Program-made: the position numbers and the translations under genes
Shown: piece after piece, positions 40,220 through 48,918 of the stretch
Layout of the letters: every line of letters starts with the position of its first letter
How positions within the stretch are numbered: position 1 is the first letter of the stretch
Notes under the pieces: generated by a model
What the model was told of the DNA's origin: nothing
Database searches by the model: none
Seen by the model: the letters and a program-made list of their open reading frames with translations, nothing else
Origin: DATHZQ01 sp963823505
GTDB lineage: Bacteria > Actinomycetota > Acidimicrobiia > Spongiisociales > UBA5794
Assembly: GCA_963823505.1 (NCBI GenBank)
Contig: CAWGLY010000005.1
Coordinates: 248,001-312,000, forward strand
Direction: 5' to 3'
DNA length: 64,000 nt

Positions 40220-41651
40220 GGCTGTCGTGGCTGAGGCTGTCGTGGCTGAGGCTGTCGTGGCTGAGGCTGTCGTGGCTGAGGCTGTCGTGGCTGAGGCTGT
40301 CGTGGCTGAGGCCGTCGTTACGGGGGATGAGGCCGAAGGCGCAAGCGTGACCTTCACGCCCGCCGACCACGGCGAACGTCCTGCGATCACGGCACCAAAG
40401 GACATCGGCGACGTCGCCGACGATCTGTCGGCGGACGACTTCGCCGCCGCCATCGATCGGACGGTGTTCGAGTTCAAAGAGGGCGACATCGTTGCCGGCA
40501 TCGTCGTCAGAGTTGATCCCGACGAAGCGCTGATCGACATCGGCTACAAATCCGAGGGCGTGGTCCCCGCCAACGAGTTGTCCATTCGCAACAGCGCCAA
40601 CCCGGCAGACGTGGTCAAGGTCGGCGACGAGATCGAGGCGCTCGTCATGCAGAAGGAGGACGAGTCGGGACGGCTCGTGCTCTCCAAGAAGCGGGCGCAG
40701 TACGAGCGTGCCTGGGGCCGCATCGAGCGGATCATGGCAGAGGGCGGCACCGTCAACGGTCCCGTCATCGAGGTCGTCAAGGGTGGCCTGATCGTCGACA
40801 TCGGCCTGCGCGGCTTCCTCCCGGCATCGCTGGTGGATCTCCGCAGAGTCCGCGACCTGCATCCGTTCGTGGGCGAGATCATCGAGGCAAAGGTCATCGA
40901 GCTCGACAAGAACCGCAACAACGTCGTTCTGTCCCGCAGGGCGTACCTCGAAGAGGCTCAGGCCGAGCAGCGGCAAGCGTTCCTCTCCGATCTCCAGCCG
41001 GGCGACGTTCGCTCCGGCGTGGTCTCATCCGTGGTCAACTTCGGCGCCTTTGTCGACTTGGGTGGCATGGATGGTCTGGTCCACGTCTCCGAGCTGTCGT
41101 GGCAACACGTGTCCCACCCCGGTGAGATAGTGAACGTCGGGGACAAGGTGGACGTTCGCGTCCTGGAGGTCGATCGAGATCGGGAGCGGATTTCGCTCTC
41201 GATACGCCAGACCAAAGAAGACCCGTGGGACACGTTTGCCCGCGAGATCGAGCCGGGCACCATCATCGACGGCCAGGTCACCAAGACGGTGCCGTTCGGC
41301 GCCTTCGTCTCGGTTGGAGACGGCGTCGAAGGTCTCGTTCACGTGTCGGAGATCGCCATCCACCATGTCGACAGCCCAGAGCTCGAGCTTTCCATCAGCC
41401 AGCCGGTGCGGGTCAAGGTCACGGAGATCGATGCGGATCGCCGCAGGGTGAGCCTATCGATCAAGCAAGCCCTGCCCGAGTGGGAAGAGCGCTCGCAATG
41501 GACCGAACGTCGCACCGAGACCCCGGAGCGGCCTCGTCGCCGTGAGTTCCAGCGTGAGGAAGAAGCCAGCGAGGCACCCTCGTTCAATGCCGACGCGTCC
41601 CTTGAGGCCATCCTTGCGGAGCTCAAGGAGCGCGGCATCGGCCGGAAGTGA
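40185..41651 (+). CDS. rpsA: 30S ribosomal protein S1, main body with four S1 domains
   Basis: A 488-residue frame. Residues about 9-44 are the repeated pentapeptide VAEAV. Four S1 RNA-binding domains follow: FKEGDIVAGIVVRVDPDE (about 96-165), GPVIEVVKGGLIVDIGLRGF (182-250), GVVSSVVNFGAFVDLGGMDG (268-340), GQVTKTVPFGAFVSVGDGVE (355-425), then a charged tail. S1 helps mRNA bind the 30S subunit. The ATG at 40185 has GGAGG six bases upstream and could by itself start translation, but the upstream acidic frame suggests the native protein begins at 39884. The position after polA is the normal actinobacterial one. Confidence 0.93.
   Translation: MSSLWLRPLVAEAVVAEAVVAEAVVAEAVVAEAVVAEAVVAEAVVTGDEAEGASVTFTPADHGERPAITAPKDIGDVADDLSADDFAAAIDRTVFEFKEGDIVAGIVVRVDPDEALIDIGYKSEGVVPANELSIRNSANPADVVKVGDEIEALVMQKEDESGRLVLSKKRAQYERAWGRIERIMAEGGTVNGPVIEVVKGGLIVDIGLRGFLPASLVDLRRVRDLHPFVGEIIEAKVIELDKNRNNVVLSRRAYLEEAQAEQRQAFLSDLQPGDVRSGVVSSVVNFGAFVDLGGMDGLVHVSELSWQHVSHPGEIVNVGDKVDVRVLEVDRDRERISLSIRQTKEDPWDTFAREIEPGTIIDGQVTKTVPFGAFVSVGDGVEGLVHVSEIAIHHVDSPELELSISQPVRVKVTEIDADRRRVSLSIKQALPEWEERSQWTERRTETPERPRRREFQREEEASEAPSFNADASLEAILAELKERGIGRK
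40196..40316 (+). repeat. 15-bp tandem repeat array inside rpsA
   Basis: Seven head-to-tail units of 15 bp lie at 40212-40316; six are GTGGCTGAGGCTGTC and the last has GCC for GCT. They are preceded by one 16-bp unit (40196-40211, GTGGCTGAGGCCGCTC) that carries one extra base. That extra base puts the upstream coding region out of frame with the S1 domains. In the main frame each unit encodes VAEAV. Confidence 0.95.
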
Positions 41652-41745
41652 CGGGGTGGTTGTTTCTGGTGGGTGAACGTGCCAGTCTGGCGTTTCTTCC
41701 TCGGCTTGATTCCGGGGACGCTGCTGTGAACGAGGGGGGCCAGAC

Positions 41746-42780
41746 ATGAGTCGGCGAGCCGTGGTCTTGCTGGTATCGCTCGTGCTGGCGGGTTTGGCGG
41801 CCTTTTCGGTGTGGCAATACGTCACGACGGTCGAGGGCAACGTTCGCGCCGACATTGCCGAAGTGGTGGTGTACCGCGCCAGCGCACCGATCGCACCCGG
41901 CACCGATGGCACCGCCGCTGCAGTTTCGATCTCCGAGTCGACGGCGCTCGCCGAGAATGTCGTTTTTGTCGGATCTGAGATCTTGTGCACCGGACCGGTC
42001 GACACCGAAGCCGACGATGTCGACTTTGCGGTGTGCGACGACAACCCGAAGGACCTGCAGGCGCTGCTGGCCACTGGATTTGCCGCCGGACCGATCAGTG
42101 CGGGACAGCTCATCACGACCGCGATGTTCGTGCCTGCGTCGGAGCTCGACCTCGACAAGCTCTCCGCCGATATCCCGCAGGGCAAGGTCGCGATCGCGGT
42201 CAGCCCTGGCTTGGTGGGCAACGTCGGAGGCTTCATCCGCCCGGGCGACAGCGTGAACGTGCTGGCTACGTTCTCGCTCAACGTTGCCGGGCTCAACTCG
42301 CTGCTCTCAGATCCCGAGACGCGGGACATCGTGCTGCAGAACGCCGACTTGTCCGGGCTGCTGGGAGGAACGGTCTCAGAGCCGACCGTGATCACCGATC
42401 CGGTGACCGGGGAAGTGATCAGTGTCATCGAGCCTCCGGAGGATCCGCTCAGCCGGTATGCAGACTCGCTTCCCGACACGGTGCGGTTCACACAGACGGT
42501 GTTGCAAGACATCGAGGTGATCGCATTCGACGACGCCACGCGGACCTCGGCCGCCGGGGTCGACACCGCACCGGCCGTTGGCGAGGCGATCGTGGTCCTC
42601 GAAGTGACCCCCGCCCAGGCCGAGACGCTGGAGTTTCTTCGCCAGAATGCTCAGCTGTCGCTTTCGCTGCTTCCTGCCGACACACCGTACAGTGAGTTCG
42701 CAACGCGGGGAGTCACCGTAGACGACATCTTTGGGTTCGTGGATAGGCTGCGCGAGGAGCTGGAGGCGCTCGGTGGCTGA
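41746..42780 (+). CDS. cpaB: Tad pilus assembly protein CpaB/RcpC
   Basis: A 344-residue protein with one N-terminal transmembrane helix (VVLLVSLVLAGLAAFSVW) followed by an extracytoplasmic part with a SAF-like beta-clip pattern: VVVYRASAPIAPGT, GPISAGQLITTAMF, DIPQGKVAIAVSPGLVGNVGGFIRPGDSVNVLATF (in pieces GKVAIAVSP and GFIRPGDSVNVL). The last two elements are the CpaB/RcpC signature. CpaB is part of the Flp pilus assembly apparatus. The ATG follows GAGGGGGGCC. Ninety-four bases separate it from rpsA; its stop overlaps cpaE by eight bases. Confidence 0.87.
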   Translation: MSRRAVVLLVSLVLAGLAAFSVWQYVTTVEGNVRADIAEVVVYRASAPIAPGTDGTAAAVSISESTALAENVVFVGSEILCTGPVDTEADDVDFAVCDDNPKDLQALLATGFAAGPISAGQLITTAMFVPASELDLDKLSADIPQGKVAIAVSPGLVGNVGGFIRPGDSVNVLATFSLNVAGLNSLLSDPETRDIVLQNADLSGLLGGTVSEPTVITDPVTGEVISVIEPPEDPLSRYADSLPDTVRFTQTVLQDIEVIAFDDATRTSAAGVDTAPAVGEAIVVLEVTPAQAETLEFLRQNAQLSLSLLPADTPYSEFATRGVTVDDIFGFVDRLREELEALGG

Positions 42781-43948
42781 CGTCTCCTGGTCGGTCCTCC
42801 TGGTTGATGCCGACGACGGGTTCGTCGACGACACCAAGGGGCTGCTGGGCGACCACACCACCTACACCGCTCGGAACATGAGCGATGCGCAACGCAGGTT
42901 GGTCGAAGAGGGCATCCAGGTTGCGATTCTCGGCCCGACGTTTGGATCCTCCGACACGGTGCGAGACGTGCGCCAGCTCTTCGAGCTCCGGCCTGGTCTG
43001 CCGGTGGTGCTCGCCACCGACGAGTTGAACACGGACGTGCTCCGCACCGCGATGCGAGTCGGGATCCGCGACGTCATCGAGACCCCGCTGACGCGACAGA
43101 AGCTCGACGAGTCCCTCCAGCTCGTCGGGCAGAACCTCGACGACGCCGACACGCCGAAAGACTGGCGTCCGCGTATCGGCAAGGTCGTCACCATCATGTC
43201 CCCGAAGGGTGGCGCTGGGAAGACGGTCACCACGACCAACGTGGCGGTCAGCCTGGCGGAGTGGTCGGAGCCGGATCGTGTCGTCGTCATGGACGCCGAT
43301 CTGCAGTTCGGGGACGTGTGTATTGCGCTCCAGGTCGACCCCAAGCATACGATCGTCGACGCGGCCAGAGACATCGAGAAGCTCGACGAGGAGTTGCTCG
43401 GCAGCCTGCTGGCCCGCCACACGAGCGGCCTGCGCGTGCTGGCGGCGCCCCTCGAACCTGCGTTGGCGGATGAAGTCTCCACCCCCGTCGTCGTGCGCAC
43501 GTTGGGCATGCTGCGGCGCATGTTCGACTACATCGTCATCGATACCGCGCCGTTCCTCGACGAGCCGGTGTTGTCGATCCTCGAGCGCAGCGACGTGGTG
43601 CTGCTGGTCGTCGATATGGACCTGCCGAGTGTCAAGAACGCCAAGCTGGCGCTCGATACGTTGCGTCTGATCAAGTTCCCCTTCGAGAAGATCAAACTCG
43701 TCCTGAATCGCCACAACTCCAAGGCGCGGCTGGACGTGGGGGAGATGGAGCGTTCGCTCGGACTCCAGGTACAGGCAGCCGTGGTGTCGGACAAGCTGGT
43801 GCCCCGTGCGATCAACGAAGGCGTGCCCGTCGTTGAGCTCCATCCAAGGTCGCGGGTGGCGCGCGACTTCCGTAACGTGGCACGACTGGTGTACGACGAC
43901 CCGAAGGACGCCCCTAACGAAGAGGGGCGGCGTCGTTTCGGCCGATGA
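42773..43948 (+). CDS. cpaE: Tad pilus assembly ATPase CpaE/TadZ
   Basis: A 391-residue protein. Residues 1-120 form a receiver-like domain without a full phosphorylation site (SVLLVDADDGF, VAILGPTFGSS). Then a MinD/ParA-type ATPase follows: deviant Walker A SPKGGAGKTVTTTNVAVSLA, VVVMDADLQFGDVCIALQV, and YIVIDTAPFLDEPVLSILE. CpaE/TadZ places the Tad machine at the pole. The GTG at 42773 has GGAGG six bases upstream. Confidence 0.92.
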   Translation: MADVSWSVLLVDADDGFVDDTKGLLGDHTTYTARNMSDAQRRLVEEGIQVAILGPTFGSSDTVRDVRQLFELRPGLPVVLATDELNTDVLRTAMRVGIRDVIETPLTRQKLDESLQLVGQNLDDADTPKDWRPRIGKVVTIMSPKGGAGKTVTTTNVAVSLAEWSEPDRVVVMDADLQFGDVCIALQVDPKHTIVDAARDIEKLDEELLGSLLARHTSGLRVLAAPLEPALADEVSTPVVVRTLGMLRRMFDYIVIDTAPFLDEPVLSILERSDVVLLVVDMDLPSVKNAKLALDTLRLIKFPFEKIKLVLNRHNSKARLDVGEMERSLGLQVQAAVVSDKLVPRAINEGVPVVELHPRSRVARDFRNVARLVYDDPKDAPNEEGRRRFGR

Positions 43949-43964
43949 CAGGTGAGGCGAGCAG

Positions 43965-45320
43965 ATGAGTCTTGCGGACAGAGTGCGGGCCGCCAGGGCC
44001 GCAGACAGTACGATCGAGGGGCAGCGCGAAGAAGCGCGCCAGGATCTGCGGCGCCGCCTCCACTACAAGGTGGTCGAGGGTCTCGGTCCGACCCTCTACG
44101 ACAGCCAGCTGAGCGATGCGGAGCTGAAGCTGCGCGTGATGGAGATGCTCGAATGGGCACTCGATCAGGAAGAGTCGGTGCCGCTGGCGCGCCCCGATCG
44201 GTTGTCTCTGCTGCAGGAGATTGCCGACGATGTCCTCGGCTACGGCCCCATCGACCCCTTTCTCGCCGATCCGGCGGTCAACGAGGTCATGGTCAACGGC
44301 CCACATCAGGTGTGGGTGGAGCGCCATGGCATCCTGCACCTGACCGATACCCGGTTTGTCGACGGCACCCATGTCGCCCGGATCATCGAGAAGATCGTCG
44401 GTCAGGTGGGTCGCCGGATCGACGAGTCGAATCCCATGGTGGACGCCCGGCTCCCCGACGGGTCCCGGGTCAATGCCGTGGTGCATCCCCTGGCAATCGG
44501 CGGGCCGTTCCTCACCATCCGGAAGTTCTCCGTCGACCCCTTCACCGTTGACGATCTCATCCAGAACGGGACGATCACCGCTCAGGTTGCGGGCTTCATC
44601 CGGCGGTGCGTGCTCGGGAGAGTGAACATCATCGTCTCGGGCTCGACCGGTTCAGGGAAGACGACGCTGCTCAACGTGCTGTCGAGCTTCATCCCGGACA
44701 ACGAGCGCATCGTCACGATCGAGGACGCCGCCGAGCTCCGACTGAATCAGGTGCACGTGCTGGGGCTGGAGTACCGGCCGCCGAATCTGGAGGGCAAGGG
44801 TGCCGTGACGATCCGCGACCTCGTTCGCAACTCCCTGCGCATGCGCCCCGACCGCATCATCGTCGGGGAGGCCCGCGGCGGAGAAGCCCTCGACATGCTG
44901 CAGGCGATGAACACCGGTCACGACGGCTCCCTGACGACGATTCACTCCAACTCGCCAAGGGACACCATGTCCCGCATCGAGACCATGGTGCTGATGGCCG
45001 GAATGGACCTTCCGATCCGGGCCATTCGTGAGCAGATCGCTTCTGCCGTGGACCTCATCGTGCACCTCCATCGCTTGCGGGACGGTTCCCGCAGAGTCAC
45101 CCACGTGACCGAAGTCCTCGGCATGGAGGGCGACGTCGTCACGACCAACGATCTTTTCCTGTTCGACTACGGCATGGGGGTCGACGAGGACGGCCGGTAT
45201 CTCGGCCGCCTCAAGGCGACGGGCTTCCGGCCGCGGTTCTCGGAGCAACTGGAGCAGAACGGCATCACGCTTGCACCCGAGCTCTTCGAACCTGAACCGA
45301 TCCAGGCGCGTCCCCGGTGA
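43965..45320 (+). CDS. cpaF: Tad/type II secretion ATPase CpaF/TadA
   Basis: A 451-residue hexameric secretion ATPase. Walker A is SGSTGSGKTTLLNVLSSFI, followed by VTIEDAAELRL (Asp box), VRNSLRMRPDRIIVGEARGGEALDM-type region (pieces LRMRPDRIIVGEARG) and the His box TGHDGSLTTIHSNSP. The N-terminal part has YGPIDPFLADPAVNEVMVNG. It powers Flp pilus extension and perhaps retraction. The ATG lies 16 bases after cpaE; the stop overlaps tadB. Confidence 0.95.
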   Translation: MSLADRVRAARAADSTIEGQREEARQDLRRRLHYKVVEGLGPTLYDSQLSDAELKLRVMEMLEWALDQEESVPLARPDRLSLLQEIADDVLGYGPIDPFLADPAVNEVMVNGPHQVWVERHGILHLTDTRFVDGTHVARIIEKIVGQVGRRIDESNPMVDARLPDGSRVNAVVHPLAIGGPFLTIRKFSVDPFTVDDLIQNGTITAQVAGFIRRCVLGRVNIIVSGSTGSGKTTLLNVLSSFIPDNERIVTIEDAAELRLNQVHVLGLEYRPPNLEGKGAVTIRDLVRNSLRMRPDRIIVGEARGGEALDMLQAMNTGHDGSLTTIHSNSPRDTMSRIETMVLMAGMDLPIRAIREQIASAVDLIVHLHRLRDGSRRVTHVTEVLGMEGDVVTTNDLFLFDYGMGVDEDGRYLGRLKATGFRPRFSEQLEQNGITLAPELFEPEPIQARPR

Positions 45321-46327
45321 CTCTCCCGACGTCCGCCATCCTGCTGGCAGCCGAGGCGATCAGCCCCACCGCACGCTTGTTCGCAGTGTTGGCGGTGCTT
45401 GCGGCAGCGATTGCGCTGTTTCTGATTGTCACCCTGCTGCTCGGCAGTCAATCCGTCGAACGTGACCTCGAGTCGCGGCTCAGCCCGTACACGGGGGGCC
45501 AAACCGACCTCGGCTTCCTTGCCAGGCTTCGCTTCCTGCGACGCTTCGCCGTGCGGGCCGAGCGGATCGCAGAGCGTCGTGGCGTGCTCGGCCAAATCGA
45601 GACCGCCCTCCAGCAGGCCAACATCGCGATCCGACCAGGCGAGGCCATCGCTTTTGGGCTGGCGCTTGCCGTCGCCGTCGGGTTCGCGGCGCTGATTGTC
45701 ACCGGCAATCCCATCTCCGCAATCGGCTTCGGCTTGCTGGCTGCGGCACTCGTCGCCGCCGGCGTCTCTGCCGTGGCGTCCCAGCAGCGCCGCCGCTTCG
45801 AAGACCAACTGCCCGACACGCTGAACCTCTTGGCCACATCGCTGCGTGCCGGCTACTCCATGCAACAGGCACTCGAGGCCGTGTCCCAGGAGGCACCCCA
45901 ACCCACCTCCCGCGAGTTCCAGCGCGTGCTGAACGAGATTCGGCTTGGTCGTTCGGTGAGCGAGTCGCTCCAAGACTCGGCGACTCGGATGGAGTCCACC
46001 GACTTCGACTGGGTCGTGCTCGCTTTCACCATCCAGAGAGAGGTGGGCGGCAACCTGGCCGAAGTCCTGCAAACCACGTCTGAGACCATCTTGCACCGTG
46101 GCCGCCTCCGCAGGGAGACTCGGGCGTTGACGGCCGAAGGGCGGATCTCCGCGATCGTCCTCGGGGCCATGCCGTTTGCCCTGTTCTTCCTCCTCTTCAC
46201 CTCCAATCGTGAATACGTCCAACCGATGCTCGACACCCGCACGGGCGTGCTGGCGCTCGTCGGGGCAGGGGTGCTGCTCGCTCTCGGCCTGGTGTGGCTC
46301 TCCCGGATCATCAGGATCGAGGTGTAG
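45317..46327 (+). CDS. tadB: Tad pilus inner-membrane protein TadB (type II secretion F domain)
   Basis: A 336-residue membrane protein. An N-terminal helix (about 20-43) and a central pair (about 105-150) precede the T2SSF domain with QLPDTLNLLATSLRAGYSMQQALEAVSQE (pieces LPDTLNLLATSLRAGYS and QALEAVSQE), RVLNEIRLG and FTIQREVGGNLAEVLQTTSETI-type pieces; two helices end the protein. TadB and TadC form the platform on which the pilus is built. The GTG overlaps the cpaF stop. Confidence 0.92.
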   Translation: MTLPTSAILLAAEAISPTARLFAVLAVLAAAIALFLIVTLLLGSQSVERDLESRLSPYTGGQTDLGFLARLRFLRRFAVRAERIAERRGVLGQIETALQQANIAIRPGEAIAFGLALAVAVGFAALIVTGNPISAIGFGLLAAALVAAGVSAVASQQRRRFEDQLPDTLNLLATSLRAGYSMQQALEAVSQEAPQPTSREFQRVLNEIRLGRSVSESLQDSATRMESTDFDWVVLAFTIQREVGGNLAEVLQTTSETILHRGRLRRETRALTAEGRISAIVLGAMPFALFFLLFTSNREYVQPMLDTRTGVLALVGAGVLLALGLVWLSRIIRIEV

Positions 46328-46329
46328 CT

Positions 46330-47235
46330 GTGGACACCCGGTTGATGATTGCCCTCGTGACGGTCGCCGTCGCGGTCGCTTACATCGCATTCACCGTCGG
46401 CACCCGTGTGCAGGACTCCGGTCGTTCGGCCAACCGCAGACTCGTCGATCTTCAGGCGAATCCGGACATCATGCAGACGAGCTTGGTCGATCGTGCCGTC
46501 GTCCCGGTCTTCCGTCGCCTGGGGTCGCTGGGGATGCGCATCACTCCGCAGGCCTGGGTGTCTCGCACCCGGCAACGGCTGATCAGGGCCGACTGGTACC
46601 CGGCGGTCGATGAGTCGTCGTGGGCGGCCATCCGAGTCTTGTCCTTGCTGGCGGGCGCAGGGGTGTTCTTCTGGCTGGCACGATTCACGACCGGCAACGA
46701 ATCGCTGATCCTTCTCATCATCTGCGCTCTCGGCGGCTACGCCGGTCCCGACCAGGTGCTCAACAGGAGGATCGACGAGCGGGTGCGGTCCATCGAGCGG
46801 GATCTCCCCGACATCATCGACCTGCTGGTGATCTCCATCGAGGCCGGGATGGGCTTCGAGGCCGCCCTCGGCCGGGTTGTAGATCACGTGCCTGGGGAGC
46901 TCAGCGACGAGTTCGGGAGGATGCTGCAGGAAACGCGGGTAGGGGTGAGCCGCCATGAAGCGATGCTGTCCCTGGCCGAGCGAACCGACGTTGACGATCT
47001 CAACTCGTTCGTGCTGGCCATGAACCAGGCGGACACGTTTGGAGTCAGTGTGGGTCGCATGCTCCGCGTGCAGGCCGACGAGATGCGCACCAGGAGGCGG
47101 CAGCGCGCTCAGGAGCGAGCCTTTGCCGCACCGGTCAAGATGGTGTTTCCGCTGGTGTTCTGCATCTTTCCCTCGATCTTCGTGATCCTGCTCGGCCCCG
47201 CCGCCATCAACATCTTCCGCAACCTCTCGAACTGA
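46330..47235 (+). CDS. tadC: Tad pilus inner-membrane protein TadC (type II secretion F domain)
   Basis: A 301-residue protein parallel in design to TadB: an N-terminal helix, a central pair (about 92-140), then a T2SSF domain with RDLPDIIDLLVISIEAGMGFEAAL-type sequence (pieces ERDLPDIIDLLVISIEAG and FEAALGRVV), LNSFVLAMNQADTFGVSVGR and RRQRAQERAFAAPVKMVFPLV. The GTG at 46330 lies two bases after tadB. Confidence 0.92.
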   Translation: MDTRLMIALVTVAVAVAYIAFTVGTRVQDSGRSANRRLVDLQANPDIMQTSLVDRAVVPVFRRLGSLGMRITPQAWVSRTRQRLIRADWYPAVDESSWAAIRVLSLLAGAGVFFWLARFTTGNESLILLIICALGGYAGPDQVLNRRIDERVRSIERDLPDIIDLLVISIEAGMGFEAALGRVVDHVPGELSDEFGRMLQETRVGVSRHEAMLSLAERTDVDDLNSFVLAMNQADTFGVSVGRMLRVQADEMRTRRRQRAQERAFAAPVKMVFPLVFCIFPSIFVILLGPAAINIFRNLSN

Positions 47236-47242
47236 GATCCCC

Positions 47243-48586
47243 TTGCGGCGCATCGGCATCCGGCATCTGTGGCTCCTCGTGCCGTTCTTTGCGCTTGCGG
47301 TGCGGGCCCGACTCCCCATTGGCGACAATTCCTTCTTGTGGCACATCAGGGCTGGAGTCGATCAGCTCTCGTCCGGTGAAGTGCTGCGCACCGATCCGTA
47401 CTCCTTCACCAAGGTGGGTGAATCCTGGCGCACTCAATCATGGCTTGCGGATCTCTTGTACGGCTGGGCAGAGAACACCTTCGGGAACCTGACGTGGGTG
47501 CCGTGGTTCAACTTCCTCGCCGGATCGCTGGTCATCGCGGTGATCGTCGTGCTGCTCATGTCCCGAGGCGGCTCGCTGGCGTCGATCGCCGCCGGCACCG
47601 TGCTCTTCGGATGGATCATCCAGCCCTACGCCAACCCGCGTCCCGTGCTCTTGAGCTATCTCTTCTTTGCGCTGATGGCGGTGGTGGTGGCGTCTCGGGG
47701 CAAACACCTGTGGGTCGTGCCGGGACTGATGTGGGTGTGGGCAGCCGTCCACGGGTCCTTCATCATCGGTATCGGCATCCTCGTGCTGGATGCCCTCCGG
47801 CTCGGATCGCGGCGGCACCTTCGTGTCATCGTGCTCAGCCTGGTGACGGTGTCATTGACGGCCCACGGCTGGGGAGTGTGGGAGATCCTGTACCGGTTTG
47901 GAACCAATCGTGCCGGTCTCGACTTCATCGTCGAGTGGCAGCCGCCCAACTTCCAGAACCTGTGGCTCATGCCGTTTGTGATCATCATCGGCCTGCTGAT
48001 GGTGGGTTTTGCGGGGCAGCGCATCCCGCTGCGGGATCTGTGGATGATCCTCCCGATGATCGGGTTTGGGCTCACGTCGTCGCGCAACGTGCTGCCGGCC
48101 GTCATCCTCTTGATGCCGTGGGTTGGAGACGCAATTGCTCCGTTCCGTCAGGACGACGAAGTACCCAGAGGTGATGCGCTCGCGATGGCAACCGGAGTGG
48201 TGATCGTCGCCCTTGGTCTGCTGATGGTGGCCCTGCCGTCTGGTCTCGACGAAGAGCGATTCCCGTCCCAGGCTGCGGTGGACGCCCTGTCGGACGGGCC
48301 GCTGTTTCAGACGATGGGCCCCGGCGGCTATCTCATCTACGCGGACGCTGATCGATTGCCGGTGTTCGTGGACGACAGGGTCGAGCTGTACGGTGCCGAG
48401 TTCCTCAGCGAGTTCCTCGACGCGGCTTTTGGGATCACCTGGGACGAGTTGTTTGCCGAGTGGGACATCGACCAGGCGCTGCTCGAACACGACAGCGATC
48501 TCCTGCCCGGTCTCGTCGGGCAGGGATGGGAGACCTGCTACAGCGACGAGTACTTCTCGGTTGTCGCCGCCGCCTGTCGCCCGTGA
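47243..48586 (+). CDS. Polytopic membrane protein in the tad operon, GT-C-like
   Basis: A 447-residue protein with about nine hydrophobic segments and a soluble C-terminal ~110 residues. The first extracytoplasmic loop reads NSFLWHIRAGVDQLSSGEVL then TDPYSFTKVGESWRTQSWL, a pattern (WH..AG...L..G....DP.SFT..G..W....WL) shared by many uncharacterised membrane proteins resembling GT-C glycosyltransferases. It starts with TTG seven bases after tadC, so it belongs to the operon. It might glycosylate the pilin or build surface glycan; this is a guess from position. A strong terminator follows. Confidence 0.75.
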   Translation: MRRIGIRHLWLLVPFFALAVRARLPIGDNSFLWHIRAGVDQLSSGEVLRTDPYSFTKVGESWRTQSWLADLLYGWAENTFGNLTWVPWFNFLAGSLVIAVIVVLLMSRGGSLASIAAGTVLFGWIIQPYANPRPVLLSYLFFALMAVVVASRGKHLWVVPGLMWVWAAVHGSFIIGIGILVLDALRLGSRRHLRVIVLSLVTVSLTAHGWGVWEILYRFGTNRAGLDFIVEWQPPNFQNLWLMPFVIIIGLLMVGFAGQRIPLRDLWMILPMIGFGLTSSRNVLPAVILLMPWVGDAIAPFRQDDEVPRGDALAMATGVVIVALGLLMVALPSGLDEERFPSQAAVDALSDGPLFQTMGPGGYLIYADADRLPVFVDDRVELYGAEFLSEFLDAAFGITWDELFAEWDIDQALLEHDSDLLPGLVGQGWETCYSDEYFSVVAAACRP

Positions 48587-48607
48587 CGCACCCACGCCCC
48601 TGACGCG

Positions 48608-48655
48608 CAACCGCCCGCCGTGGTGGCAAGCACCAGGCAGGCGGTTGGGTCTTTT
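48608..48655 (+). terminator. Intrinsic terminator of the tad operon
   Basis: CAACCGCC (48608-48615) pairs with GGCGGTTG (48640-48647); inner stems GCC/GGC and TGGTG/CACCA close on a GCAAG loop. GGTC then TTTT (48652-48655) follows. On the minus strand the hairpin lies just beyond flp but lacks a U-run. Confidence 0.85.
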
Positions 48656-48667
48656 CGGGCCGACGGC

Positions 48668-48844
48668 TCAGAGGCTGTCGGCGATGTCCTGGAAGTCCTG
48701 TGACACGTTGTCGCCGACGACCGACACGGCTGCAATGGCAACCAGGGCGATCAGGGCGAGCAGCAGTGCGTACTCGACGAGGCTGGCGCCGTCGTCGTCG
48801 CTCAGCAGATAACTCTCCACGCTGGTCCATAGTCGCATAACCAT
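48668..48844 (-). CDS. flp: Flp/Fap-type class IVb pilin
   Basis: A 58-residue prepilin, the structural subunit of the Tad pilus. The short leader ends SDDDG and the mature part starts ASLVEYALLLALIALVAIAA, with Glu at +5 and Tyr at +6 as in Flp pilins, followed by AVSVVGDNVSQDFQDIADSL-type short tail (pieces VSVVGDNVSQ and FQDIADSL). The ATG at 48844 has AGGAGGT eight bases upstream; the open frame's earlier start would lie before that site. It is encoded on the opposite strand, convergent to the assembly genes. No prepilin peptidase gene is in the window. Confidence 0.9.
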   Translation of the reverse strand: MVMRLWTSVESYLLSDDDGASLVEYALLLALIALVAIAAVSVVGDNVSQDFQDIADSL

Positions 48845-48876
48845 TCCCAAACCTCCTAAAGGGCGATGCAAGGCAA

Positions 48877-48882
48877 AGTGTA
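48877..48882 (-). promoter_or_regulatory. -10 element of flp
   Basis: On the minus strand TACACT lies 32 bases before the flp ATG and would yield a leader of about 26 bases containing AGGAGGT, in contrast to the leaderless genes nearby. Confidence 0.45.
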
Positions 48883-48918
48883 GATACGTCAGAAATCGAC
48901 GGCTATAGGGCGCTCGAC

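Noticed and set aside
40196..40316. Short direct repeats considered as a CRISPR array
   Set aside because: Units are contiguous 15-mers without spacers and encode VAEAV in frame with the S1 domains.
45853..47346. 497-residue minus-strand frame over tadB and tadC
   Set aside because: The plus-strand genes form a recognisable tad operon with overlaps; the minus frame is low-complexity.
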